64,000 nt of DNA from Chryseolinea sp. H1M3-3 (GCF_029360725.1 NZ_JARKMY010000018.1:372001-436000), one strand, 5' to 3'; shown: positions 34,068-42,235, numbered from the stretch's first letter. Numbers and translations: made by a program. Notes: generated from the letters alone by a model not told the origin.

Positions 34068-34756
34068 TCAATTGGAAGCCCGTACAACCTTTTTATACTT
34101 TCAATCTCATGCTCATCCTTCGCACGGCTAATACTTAACCGAATGTTCTCCGTATTGAATTGCTTGAGATCATGCAGATTTTTCTCAATCTCGTTACCCG
34201 CCTTTTCAATGATCTCCAACCGTTTTGCGTCCGTCATTTGCGTTTGAAAAGAATTGATCACAAGCAGCAGTTGATCCAGGTTTCGGGCGCTCTCATTTAG
34301 AATGCCCGTGTAGACGTCATACATATACTCGATCTCTGGCTTTGAAAAGTGTTTATCGTTTTTGATCACTTCCCAGGTTCGTGAGTATTCGTCCACCAGT
34401 TGTACCTGTCGTTCCATGATCTGCTTGATCCGCTGGATCGTCGCAATGGCATTTCGAACCTTCCATAGCTCTTCGTAATACTCCTGGTAGATCTTCCGGT
34501 GTTTTTCAGTCCACTCCGCGATTTCGGTAAGCTTTAGTTCATTGAGCTTATTCTCCAAAACTTTCTGCGCATTCTGCAGCCAAATCGTTTTGTTTTGAAG
34601 CCGTTGTATCATAAGATCAACCGCTTTGATTACTTTTTTAACCGCTGCTTTTATGATCTTGGCGATAGCAATGACTATCGCACCATCAGCTTGAGGCGCC
34701 GGAGTCACAAAAGTTAAAGCCAACACCATCAGCAGCATTTTGATTTTAATTTTCAT
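34064..34756 (-). CDS. traI: Conjugative transposon protein TraI (copy 1 of 3)
   Basis: 230-aa exported protein, closest of the three to canonical Bacteroidetes TraI. A signal peptide (LMVLALTFVTPAPQADGA) is followed by IQRLQNKTIWLQNAQKVLENKLNELKLTEIAEWTEKHRKIYQEYYEELWKVR, the helical family core, and ends SIKRLYGLPIE. It starts 10 bp after the TraG ATPase gene. Presumed periplasmic channel component. Confidence 0.88.
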   Translation of the reverse strand: MKIKIKMLLMVLALTFVTPAPQADGAIVIAIAKIIKAAVKKVIKAVDLMIQRLQNKTIWLQNAQKVLENKLNELKLTEIAEWTEKHRKIYQEYYEELWKVRNAIATIQRIKQIMERQVQLVDEYSRTWEVIKNDKHFSKPEIEYMYDVYTGILNESARNLDQLLLVINSFQTQMTDAKRLEIIEKAGNEIEKNLHDLKQFNTENIRLSISRAKDEHEIESIKRLYGLPIE

Positions 34757-34766
34757 TGGATCATGT

Positions 34767-37250
34767 TTAAGCTGCCTCTTTTCCGGATCTCATTTCATTT
34801 GCTAATTCGGCTATACCCTTACGAATATCTCCGCCCCATTTCTTTGCATACTCCTGCACCTTTACTTTCTCGGACTCCTCCGTTGTATAAGCCAGGTATT
34901 CTTCAAGCGACACTTCAGTTGCGTAGACCTTTGAATGAACGCCTCCAAGACTGATGAATACTTCTTTATATTTTCTGTTCGGATCGTTGCTCTTGTTCAT
35001 AGAAAGGACAAGTGCCTTTTCCTTTTCGGTCAAGCCGAGCAGTTCCTGGATCTGTTCGAACTTGTTTTGATATTTGCTTTGATCGAGAAGGATCTTACAA
35101 TCGGAATTATTGATGATCGCCTGTTTTACAATTGGAGAACTGATGATGTCTTCCACCTCCTGAGTCACGACGATGGCCTCACCAAAAAACTTCCTCACTG
35201 TTTTGAAAAGGTATTTGATGTATTCCGCCATCCCTTCCTTCGCAATTGCCTTCCATGCTTCTTCAATCAGAATCATTTTCCTGATTCCCTTCAGCTTTCT
35301 CATTTTCGAAATGAACACTTCCATGATAATGATCGTGACGACGGGAAAAAGAATGGGATGATCTTTAATGTTATCGAGTTCAAACACTATAAACCGTTCC
35401 TGCAGGAGTTCAAGATTCTCAGTTGCATTCAGGAGGTAATCGAACTCGCCACCTTTGTAGTAGGGACGGAGCACATATAAGAAGTTTTCAACATCAAAAT
35501 CTTTTTCCTTTACCTTGTCCTCTTTCAAAATGCGGACAAAGACATCGCGAAGAAATTCATAGAACGTATTGAAGCATGGAAATATCTGACGATGCGTTTC
35601 GAGGAATTTATAATACGTCTGCAATGCAATGGATAAGGCGACATACTCGGAACGGTGGAATGTTTCATCATCTTTTTTCCAAAGCGCAAGCAGTAGGGTC
35701 TTTATGCTTTCCTTTTTTTCTGTATCCAATGAATCACCTTGTGCTATGAAGAAGGGATTGAACTTTATCGGATTGGTCTCATCATAGGTGAAGTAATACC
35801 CATTGACAAGATCACAAAGTCCCTTGTAAGAGTGGCCGACATCCACTAAGACAATATGTGTTCCTTGTTCATAATAAGAACGAACCATGTGGTTAGTAAA
35901 AAATGATTTGCCACTACCGGATGGTCCAAGTATAAATTTGTTCCTATTGGTACAGATGCCCTTCTTTACTGGTTCATCTGATATGTCGACGTGCACTGGT
36001 TTCCCCGTTAATCGATCTCCAAGGCGAATACCCATGGGACTAACGGAAGACCTGTAGTTGGTTTCCAGATTCAGAAAGCAAGTTGCCTGCTCAGCGAACG
36101 TATCGAATGTATCGTTCATTGGGAAGTCAGCCTCGTTGCCTGGAAGACCGGCCCAAAAGACTTGTGGCGCTCCATCTGTTTCTTGTTTAGCGATGGCGTC
36201 CATTTGCGCCAAGGCAGAAGAGACTTGTGTCTTAAGTTCCTTTAATTCCTTTTTGTCATCGGTCCAGACAAGCACATTAAAGTGTGCCTTAACAGGAAAC
36301 CGTTGAAGCGCGACGATCTCATTCAAGTAATCTGCCGTGGCATCTTTACTGACAGCATTCTCCCTTGAATATGCCGCTAGGGACTGAAGCCTTAGCCGCT
36401 TGCTTTCCAGTCGCTTGATCGTCTTATGAGCGTCTTCGATAAAAATGTACTGGTTGTAAACATGGTTACAGCTCAAAAGTTGTCCGAGGCTGGAAGCGAA
36501 GCCGACACTGAATTTCGTCCGGTCAGTCGAGTATTTATCGAAGTTCATTCGTGAACCACACAAAGCTGGAAGATCTTCAACATCTGCCAATGAAAATAAT
36601 TTGCATTTATCTTCCCCAATGACAATTCCATCTTTGAATGAAATATCCTTGATCATCGGCACAGCGCCTTTCGGTTGCAGGAAACAATATTGCTCAAGCA
36701 AACCAACCTCATAACTAGAGCCAGTCAGTTCGTTGTCATTAAGTCTTCTTAACTTAACAAAGCCACTGTCTTGTAGTATCCGCTCGAATTGTCCAGCACT
36801 GTCCAGGAATTCCTGGAGTAATTGTGAGCTTACCGTTTCGTCCGGCACAACTTTACCGCTAGTCAGGCTGGCCGAAAGTGATGTTACGCTTTTACGATCA
36901 GCGGGCTTTCGCGTAAGCATGATAAAACAGCTATGATCCAAATATGGTCTTTCGTTGAAGAACCGTTCACTTGAATTTGAAAGAAATGACAAGAACTTAT
37001 CGTTAAACACACCTTCGAAATGTTTTGAAAGAAACCAATCTTGCTTATGGAAGATGGAATTAACCGAAAGCACCTTAATGGCCTTGACTAACGTTTGGTG
37101 ATAGGCTTCGTATTCCTGATCCGAAAGCGTAAATATTTCTGGCAATTGAACTTCAAAGGCAAGTGTGATATCGCCATGCTTTGACAATATGCAGTCGTAC
37201 TCGACTTTGTAAACTGGAAAAACATCCGTCAATGTTGTGAGCTTCGGCAT
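34767..37250 (-). CDS. traG: Conjugation ATPase TraG (VirB4 type)
   Basis: Cytoplasmic/inner-membrane ATPase powering the transfer channel, 827 aa as usual. The N-terminal VirB4 domain opens with VFPVYKVEYDCILSKHGDITLAFEV. Walker A is GPSGSGKSFF at about residues 441-450, Walker B is KMILIEEAWKAI at about 660, followed by TVRKFFGEAIVVTQEVEDI. The protein continues past the usual end with VHSKVYATEVSLEEYLAYTTEESEK. TraF ends 1 bp upstream of its start, so coupling is tight. Confidence 0.95.
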   Translation of the reverse strand: MPKLTTLTDVFPVYKVEYDCILSKHGDITLAFEVQLPEIFTLSDQEYEAYHQTLVKAIKVLSVNSIFHKQDWFLSKHFEGVFNDKFLSFLSNSSERFFNERPYLDHSCFIMLTRKPADRKSVTSLSASLTSGKVVPDETVSSQLLQEFLDSAGQFERILQDSGFVKLRRLNDNELTGSSYEVGLLEQYCFLQPKGAVPMIKDISFKDGIVIGEDKCKLFSLADVEDLPALCGSRMNFDKYSTDRTKFSVGFASSLGQLLSCNHVYNQYIFIEDAHKTIKRLESKRLRLQSLAAYSRENAVSKDATADYLNEIVALQRFPVKAHFNVLVWTDDKKELKELKTQVSSALAQMDAIAKQETDGAPQVFWAGLPGNEADFPMNDTFDTFAEQATCFLNLETNYRSSVSPMGIRLGDRLTGKPVHVDISDEPVKKGICTNRNKFILGPSGSGKSFFTNHMVRSYYEQGTHIVLVDVGHSYKGLCDLVNGYYFTYDETNPIKFNPFFIAQGDSLDTEKKESIKTLLLALWKKDDETFHRSEYVALSIALQTYYKFLETHRQIFPCFNTFYEFLRDVFVRILKEDKVKEKDFDVENFLYVLRPYYKGGEFDYLLNATENLELLQERFIVFELDNIKDHPILFPVVTIIIMEVFISKMRKLKGIRKMILIEEAWKAIAKEGMAEYIKYLFKTVRKFFGEAIVVTQEVEDIISSPIVKQAIINNSDCKILLDQSKYQNKFEQIQELLGLTEKEKALVLSMNKSNDPNRKYKEVFISLGGVHSKVYATEVSLEEYLAYTTEESEKVKVQEYAKKWGGDIRKGIAELANEMRSGKEAA

Positions 37251-37251
37251 A

Positions 37252-37575
37252 TCAAATTCGGTTGAGGTGAAGAAATGTCCTGCGGGAATTGCACGTAATG
37301 ACGAAAGGAATTTTTCGTTTGGCTGCGCGCTTCATGAGACCATATTGTCCGTAGCGACTGCTCAGCCGAAAGACGTGAAGAAATAACCACGTGCCAAGAG
37401 TGCCAATGAGTCCTAAACAGATGAACATGTCTATACCAATGATGTACAGGATTGCAAACATGACAAGCAACACAACCAGGCCTGCCGCCAGATATCCGAT
37501 GTATTGCGCCTTCAATCCTTTGAATTCAATCGGCTTATTAATGCCCTTGTTAATTTTATATACACTTGTCGCCAT
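37252..37575 (-). CDS. traF: Conjugative transposon protein TraF (DUF4133)
   Basis: Small inner-membrane protein (107 aa) like VirB3: YKINKGINKPIEFKGLKAQYIGYLA is the family-typical start, followed by two membrane helices (about 28-70) and a basic C-terminus. It lies between traE and traG with very short gaps, as in other Bacteroidetes elements. Confidence 0.92.
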   Translation of the reverse strand: MATSVYKINKGINKPIEFKGLKAQYIGYLAAGLVVLLVMFAILYIIGIDMFICLGLIGTLGTWLFLHVFRLSSRYGQYGLMKRAAKRKIPFVITCNSRRTFLHLNRI

Positions 37576-37589
37576 GATTGATAAAGTTT

Positions 37590-37919
37590 TTACATTCCAA
37601 AGAAAGACCGGAGTACGGTTGCCACAATCACCAGGAACACGCAGCTGCCAAACCAGGATGCAGCAACCTTTCCCGTATCCGGTTCACCTGCGTTCCATTT
37701 CTGATAGACCTTTACTGCTCCAACCAGTCCGAGAACAGCGCCGATAGCGTACATGAGCTGAGTGCCAGTGTCAAAATAACTTCGAACCCGTGTAGTTGCC
37801 TCGTTGATTCCAGCATTTCCATCTTGAGCGTAAGAGACAGCATATGTAAGCACATAAACTGTGAAAGCGATTCCAAAGGCTTTACCTTTTCGCATCATAC
37901 TTTTTGTTTTAATTTTCAT
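37590..37919 (-). CDS. traE: Conjugative transposon protein TraE (DUF4134, VirB2-like)
   Basis: 109-aa pilin-like protein: signal peptide ending AVSYAQDG, then GINEATTRVRSYFDTGTQLMYAIGAVLGLVGAVKVYQKWNAGEPDTGKVAASWFGSCVFLVIVA, containing the two hydrophobic helices and the VYQKWN.G.PDT loop that mark DUF4134. It is read just before traF. Confidence 0.94.
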   Translation of the reverse strand: MKIKTKSMMRKGKAFGIAFTVYVLTYAVSYAQDGNAGINEATTRVRSYFDTGTQLMYAIGAVLGLVGAVKVYQKWNAGEPDTGKVAASWFGSCVFLVIVATVLRSFFGM

Positions 37920-37957
37920 AGTTGTTTTTGTGTGTCGTTAGTTTATTATTTGTTAGT

Positions 37958-38512
37958 TCAAGATTCTTGCGGCCACCATGATTTGATTTCAGACATTTCA
38001 AGTTGCAGCGCAAGTTGATTTTTGCAATGGTCATAGATGACCAGGTCAATTGCTTCCTGATATTTCGTGGCTGATAGGTGGAGGTAATTTTTTAGTAGTG
38101 ATTGAAAAGCCGACGCCGCGTCTTCTCCGTTGCCTTTGCTCTCGGCAATCATGTCTGAGATAACTTTTATTTCCTGGAGCAGGTCGGAAACAGTTCCAAT
38201 TAATAAGGCGTCTTCTAGATATTTAGCAGCTGTATTACTTGCATTTTCTGAAATAGAAATTTCCGTTGAGCTGACTACTTTTTGATTCGATGAAATGGTT
38301 TCGCTGGGTTGTTCATTCTTAATTGCACCCATCAGATTATCGAGACCAGTGCCTGCTGATTGAGGATCCGTCTTTACAGAACGAGTTTTAAGAGCTTGGA
38401 TTTTTTGTGTGATGTCCTTTGAATAAAGGAGAAGGATTGAAATAGCATAATAGCTACCAACGGCTACGATGACGGTGTAAAAAAATTGTTGCCAGGAAAT
38501 TGAATTGAGCAT
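37958..38512 (-). CDS. TraD-position membrane-anchored protein
   Basis: 184-aa protein upstream of traE with one N-terminal helix (about residues 10-27, FYTVIVAVGSYYAISILLLY) and a charged, mostly helical soluble part. Its place equals that of TraD in CTnDOT-like tra operons, though I see no diagnostic motif. It is probably the first gene of the minus-strand tra operon in this window; traA, traB and traC-like genes are not visible upstream, where a plus-strand defence operon begins instead. Confidence 0.7.
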   Translation of the reverse strand: MLNSISWQQFFYTVIVAVGSYYAISILLLYSKDITQKIQALKTRSVKTDPQSAGTGLDNLMGAIKNEQPSETISSNQKVVSSTEISISENASNTAAKYLEDALLIGTVSDLLQEIKVISDMIAESKGNGEDAASAFQSLLKNYLHLSATKYQEAIDLVIYDHCKNQLALQLEMSEIKSWWPQES

Positions 38513-38732
38513 TGCTTCTGTGTTTGCTTACGGAAGCAAATATTTTAACTAACTATTGGTGCGATTCACAAGAGTATATAAAGATGGGAAACATATTTTG
38601 AGGCTGACATCAAAAATCTCCAGGGTGAAAGAACTGAAAAGTAATTAGAATCCTTTTTTTTAATATGTTGCATAAGTGCTCTTTCATAAGGGCCTTCACA
38701 AATTTGAGGTAGTAAAGGTATTACCTGGGCAA

Positions 38733-38762
38733 TTGATTTGTAGTTGAGTTTTTATTACTTTG
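38733..38762 (+). promoter_or_regulatory. Candidate promoter of the Qat-like operon
   Basis: TTG at 38733-38735, 19 bp spacer, then TTACTTTG at 38755-38762. The spacing equals the Bacteroidota TTG-N19-TAnnTTTG arrangement, with one mismatch in the -7 box. It is 77 bp upstream of the start at 38839. The 326-bp gap 38513-38838 holds this element and the hairpin at 38789-38810, and no further gene. Confidence 0.5.
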
Positions 38763-38788
38763 GCATTGTTGTGTGTAATTCCAATCCT

Positions 38789-38810
38789 GGCCATTTTTTT
38801 ATAAATGGCC
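38789..38810 (+). promoter_or_regulatory. Leader hairpin ahead of the Qat-like operon
   Basis: Perfect 8-bp inverted repeat GGCCATTT (38789-38796), 6-base loop TTTTAT, AAATGGCC (38803-38810), between the candidate promoter and the first start codon. It could be a repressor operator, an RNA hairpin controlling read-through, or a terminator for transcripts entering from the left; no long T-run follows, so I do not call it a simple terminator. Confidence 0.55.
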
Positions 38811-38838
38811 CAAGTCAAAGAGCGCAACGATTAGCTTA

Positions 38839-39753
38839 ATGCAAAAAGAAGAGCTATCAAATCTTATCTGTACTCTCACAATTAATGGCTTCCATTTGGG
38901 AAAAGTTGAGCGTTTAACGCCGGACAATGTGATAGTGAATTGTCATAAGTACGATAAACTTGGCGGACGCGTAAACTATAGTATTCTTTTGTCTGAGGAC
39001 AAAGCAGAATCAGCTTCTTGTGATTCACTATGGAGAATGGAATCGAACGGGGAAAACTCCAAAGCAATCTTAATTAACGATTACTTTGCCTCCGCAAGAT
39101 TTGATTCTTACACCAAAGCGAGGTTCTTCGACACCCTTGGCGGAATGGTAAATACAGGGTTAATCTTAATTCCCAACTTGTCAGAAATTTTAAACCAACT
39201 TGGTCATAATGTATTACCCTTGGGGCTGATAGGCAAACCAGATGACCTCCACGAGCTTTATGTTAAAGAATGTTTACAATTTATAATGGCGTCTCCGGTG
39301 AGGCGCTACGGTATCGATAGGGCGTTTCAAAAATTACCTGACGGAGTTGTGCTCGGTAAGGAAAGAATACTAATTCCTATTGACTCTAAAGCATATTCCA
39401 ATGGCTACAGCATATCCGCGGACGACATCAAAAGATTTGCCTTTTATTGCACGGATTTCAGACAAAGATATTCCCATGACTACGGTCCTGTTTATTCTTT
39501 TCTCGTTATAACGGGAACCCTTTCTGACTCAGGAGAATCAATTTCAAATAGGTCTAATGAGCTTTACAATGAGTGTAATGTCAAGTTGAATTGCATTGAA
39601 AGTAAAGTGTTGGGGTTAATGGTTGAAGCGCTTAAAAACGAGCCCCACCTTAAAAGCGCATTGAACTGGAAAAACATTTTTTTGAAGCCAACGATTGAAC
39701 TTAAACAATTCGAGATCGAATTAGATCGAATCCGAAAAGATAAAATTCTTTAA
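38839..39753 (+). CDS. PD-(D/E)XK nuclease-like protein, first gene of Qat-like operon
   Basis: 304-aa protein not matched to a named family. The region 150-200 reads ...FQKLPDGVVLGKERILIPIDSKAY..: Pro167-Asp168, then Asp182-Ser183-Lys184 at the end of a hydrophobic strand, 14 residues later. This is the PD-X(n)-(D/E)-X-K active-site layout of restriction-endonuclease-fold nucleases. A Glu-bearing helix precedes it (HELYVKECLQFIM) and a charged helix follows (ADDIKRFAFYC), as in that fold. No membrane segment. It stops 3 bp before the QatB-like gene. Best guess: the effector nuclease of a defence operon. The nuclease call is inference from motif spacing; a structure model would settle it. Confidence 0.72.
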   Translation: MQKEELSNLICTLTINGFHLGKVERLTPDNVIVNCHKYDKLGGRVNYSILLSEDKAESASCDSLWRMESNGENSKAILINDYFASARFDSYTKARFFDTLGGMVNTGLILIPNLSEILNQLGHNVLPLGLIGKPDDLHELYVKECLQFIMASPVRRYGIDRAFQKLPDGVVLGKERILIPIDSKAYSNGYSISADDIKRFAFYCTDFRQRYSHDYGPVYSFLVITGTLSDSGESISNRSNELYNECNVKLNCIESKVLGLMVEALKNEPHLKSALNWKNIFLKPTIELKQFEIELDRIRKDKIL

Positions 39754-39756
39754 AAC

Positions 39757-40311
39757 ATGGGAACATCAGTCAGTCAACCCTCACCACGCAATACAAATTG
39801 GCGACGAGTTTTTGTTTGTCACGAAGACGGAAGTATTCCGGAAAGTCGTGTAGTTAAGGAGGTCTGGCGTGCCACTGAAAAGGAATCCATATCAACTGAG
39901 ATAAAGTCCAGGGTTATTTTTGATTGCTACAAGGCCGTTCGTGAATCAAAGAATATACCCGACGCCATTCAAAAATTTCAGCGCTCAATAGTTGAAACAA
40001 AAAGTAATTCCATCGTTGCTGAATTTGCAAGAAGGGCAATTCCGTATGCATTTCAATCGAAAAGTAATCCGTCCGGACAATGGGCAAATTCTCTCTTTTC
40101 AGAAATAACAAGTTATATCGTTTCGCGAGATGCATCGGGATTTGTCGGAGAAAAATTCCGAAATACAACTGTTGGTTCATTGGTCGAATACAAAAAAAAT
40201 ATTTCAGCCACGATCATTAAAGCAATGGGCTCTCCACCAGGCGAGATAAAAACAATTAGGCAATGGGAGAAATTCGTCGACGCATCAATATCAAAATTAA
40301 AATCCTCCTAG
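39757..40311 (+). CDS. QatB-like protein with MGTS N-terminus
   Basis: 184-aa protein. The N-terminus MGTSVSQPSPRNTNW resembles QatB proteins of the Qat anti-phage system, which likewise begin MGTS plus a Ser/Pro/Gly-rich stretch, but this one is shorter than typical QatB. The rest is mostly helical with no catalytic motif. Methionine removal would expose Gly2. It sits directly before the QueC-like gene (2 bp gap), the same order as qatB-qatC. Recent work, as I recall it, shows QueC-like defence enzymes attaching a deazaguanine base to a partner protein N-terminus; this protein would be the natural acceptor here, which is an inference. Confidence 0.72.
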   Translation: MGTSVSQPSPRNTNWRRVFVCHEDGSIPESRVVKEVWRATEKESISTEIKSRVIFDCYKAVRESKNIPDAIQKFQRSIVETKSNSIVAEFARRAIPYAFQSKSNPSGQWANSLFSEITSYIVSRDASGFVGEKFRNTTVGSLVEYKKNISATIIKAMGSPPGEIKTIRQWEKFVDASISKLKSS

Positions 40312-40313
40312 TT

Positions 40314-41615
40314 ATGGCCACGAATACTTATAGAATTAAGGTTGGTGAGGACGGCAAGGGCTTTGATTTTCATTTAGTGCCCGGTAAAAACCTTTATACT
40401 GGATTCAAACCTTTTGAAAAGGAGTTTAGTACGCCCAATTCTTTAGAGGAGGATGTGCTAAATCTTGCGGCAGGCGTTTACGGCGCGGATCTTATAATTA
40501 AAAGGCAGGAACGCGAGCAAAACATTCGTTCAATAGAGTTAACAATTGACGTGGTTAATCTGCATGCGTTTGAAAGGGTTAAAAAAAATATTGAAAACGC
40601 CCTGTTCATAGTCAGTAGGGATAATTGGACGCTGAAGTTTATCCAGAAAGCTGGTGCAGCGGTTTCGACCTTTGATTGGACAGATAAAGCTGGGTCAGTT
40701 TTGTTATTCTCTGGAGGTCTTGACTCGCTGAGCGCTGCAATTAAATTTCTTTCGGAAAACAAAGATGTTGTTCTATTAAGCCACAACTCCAAGGGTAATG
40801 CCGTGGTTGACGAGAGCCAAAGAAACGTACACCAATCCCTCGAAGACTTTTTCGAAAGAAGTGTTAGACATATTCATATAACGGTTTACGGTCGAAAATC
40901 TGAAGGTCTAACGTTTACAGAAGATAGGGAGAACTCGCAACGAACCCGATCATTTCTGTTTTTAACATTAGCGACGTTGGTTACGAGGCGATGCGGTTTT
41001 AACAAGGTACTTTTTATGGCAGAGAATGGGCAATTTGCGATTCATCTACCGTTAAATCAATCTCGGGTGGGGCCGTTCTCCACTCACACCGCAGACCCAC
41101 ATTTTGTGGAGGAGGTTAAGGGCGCTTTTAGACAGCTCCTTAGTAATCCGAAATTTGAAATTGAAAACCCTTTTTTGTACATGACGAAAGCGGAGGTTGT
41201 TGAAATTATACCAAAATCATTTAGAGGCAACTTAAAATATTCAGCTAGCTGTTGGATGATTTCACGAACTCCAGAGCATAAGCATTGTGGTTATTGCGTA
41301 CCGTGCATTTCACGTCGTATTGCACTAGAATATCATGGCATAAATATTAGGGAGTACGACTATGACGTATTTGGAGCAGACTTAAATGCGCTATTGAGCG
41401 ATGATGACCGAAAGCGCAATATCACCGACTACTTAGAATTTATCTCAAAGTTTAAAAAAGTTACGGCTGCCAATAAAGATCAAATCTTAATGGAGTTCCC
41501 GGAATTGTACAATCCGCATATAAACGTCGATTCGGCCTTAGAACTTTACGGAAGGGTTTCTCAACAGTCTTATAAAGTACTCGACGGTTATCCAACTATT
41601 AAAAAAATCCTATGA
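40314..41615 (+). CDS. QueC-like (QatC-type) nucleobase enzyme
   Basis: 433-aa ATP-pyrophosphatase-fold protein related to 7-cyano-7-deazaguanine synthase. The PP-loop is FSGGLDS (about residues 132-138), followed by a LLSHNSKG segment, ENGQFAIHLPLN and STHTADPHF, and the zinc cluster with CW (about 311) and HCGYCVPC (about 324-331). It is about twice the length of housekeeping QueC (around 220 aa) and has an extra N-terminal domain of about 130 residues, as in QatC. The start is set at ATG 40314 (MATNTYRIK), 2 bp after the QatB-like stop; an upstream in-frame ATG at 40263 would overlap that gene by 49 bp. No queD, queE or queF is nearby, so queuosine synthesis is unlikely. Confidence 0.88.
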   Translation: MATNTYRIKVGEDGKGFDFHLVPGKNLYTGFKPFEKEFSTPNSLEEDVLNLAAGVYGADLIIKRQEREQNIRSIELTIDVVNLHAFERVKKNIENALFIVSRDNWTLKFIQKAGAAVSTFDWTDKAGSVLLFSGGLDSLSAAIKFLSENKDVVLLSHNSKGNAVVDESQRNVHQSLEDFFERSVRHIHITVYGRKSEGLTFTEDRENSQRTRSFLFLTLATLVTRRCGFNKVLFMAENGQFAIHLPLNQSRVGPFSTHTADPHFVEEVKGAFRQLLSNPKFEIENPFLYMTKAEVVEIIPKSFRGNLKYSASCWMISRTPEHKHCGYCVPCISRRIALEYHGINIREYDYDVFGADLNALLSDDDRKRNITDYLEFISKFKKVTAANKDQILMEFPELYNPHINVDSALELYGRVSQQSYKVLDGYPTIKKIL

Positions 41616-42235
41616 AAAGGTTTTCAATATCACGACTCGAAGAAGCCAGACGTAATCCCGCCGAATTTGGCAAGTTACTTAATTCAGAGACAAAAAATGG
41701 TGGGATGAGCTTTTCGAAGTATATGGCCTGGCAGCATACATTATTTCGCTTTCACAAAACCAAAGACCTGCCTGAAACTATAAATTATTTTGAGTCACTT
41801 TTTTGGGGCAAGTTCGTGGACAATCGAGCCAATAGAAATCAATACGAAAAATTTCTTGAATCACTGAATGCGTACATAAAGGACCATGACAAAAATAAAT
41901 ACAAGTATATTGATGGAAGAGTCAAGATGGACATTAAACTTTCAGAGAAAGTAAAAATAACTGGACAGATACCTATCGTTAATATGAGCCCGGTGGGTTA
42001 TTCAGTTTTTTTCTTAGTACGAGGTCGCGATGACTGGGAGGAAGAGCTAAAATTCCCTGTAGTTCAAAACTACCTTTCCGAAAGCTTCGGCGTTAAGTTG
42101 TCTGAGGTGGAGGTTGGAGTGTACGACCTGGAAAAAGAAAAGCACATTTGTAAAATTTACTCCGCGCGTGACGTAAGAGAAGCAAATGTCGAACTGATAA
42201 AAATTGGCCGAATTATTTCCTCAAACTTAATTTAG
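41612..42235 (+). CDS. Unknown 207-aa protein, last gene of Qat-like operon
   Basis: Starts inside the end of the QueC-like gene (ATGA overlap), so it is clearly part of the operon. The N-terminus FSISRLEEARRNPAEF and later segments (KITGQIPIVN, YSVFFLVRGRDDWEEELKFP, VQNYLSESFGVKLSEVEVGVYDLE) recall the RecB/Cas4-type PD-(D/E)XK fold. However, the positions expected to hold the Asp and the (D/E)XK triad are not conserved, so if it has that fold it is probably inactive. It might serve as a DNA-binding or structural partner. This fold reading is weak. A small hairpin (CTCATG-AAG-CATGAG, 42244-42258) follows the stop; the gap 42259-42534 holds nothing I can name. Confidence 0.7.
   Translation: MKRFSISRLEEARRNPAEFGKLLNSETKNGGMSFSKYMAWQHTLFRFHKTKDLPETINYFESLFWGKFVDNRANRNQYEKFLESLNAYIKDHDKNKYKYIDGRVKMDIKLSEKVKITGQIPIVNMSPVGYSVFFLVRGRDDWEEELKFPVVQNYLSESFGVKLSEVEVGVYDLEKEKHICKIYSARDVREANVELIKIGRIISSNLI

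Noticed and set aside
35005-35480. Plus-strand frames opposite the TraG ATPase
   Set aside because: Antisense shadow of a strongly conserved gene.
40314-41615. QueC-like gene as part of queuosine biosynthesis
   Set aside because: The protein is about twice normal QueC length, and no QueD, QueE, QueF or Tgt gene is near. The neighbours fit defence better.
38839-42235. Type IV CBASS
   Set aside because: No CD-NTase-like nucleotidyltransferase (GS...DxD motif) is present in the operon.
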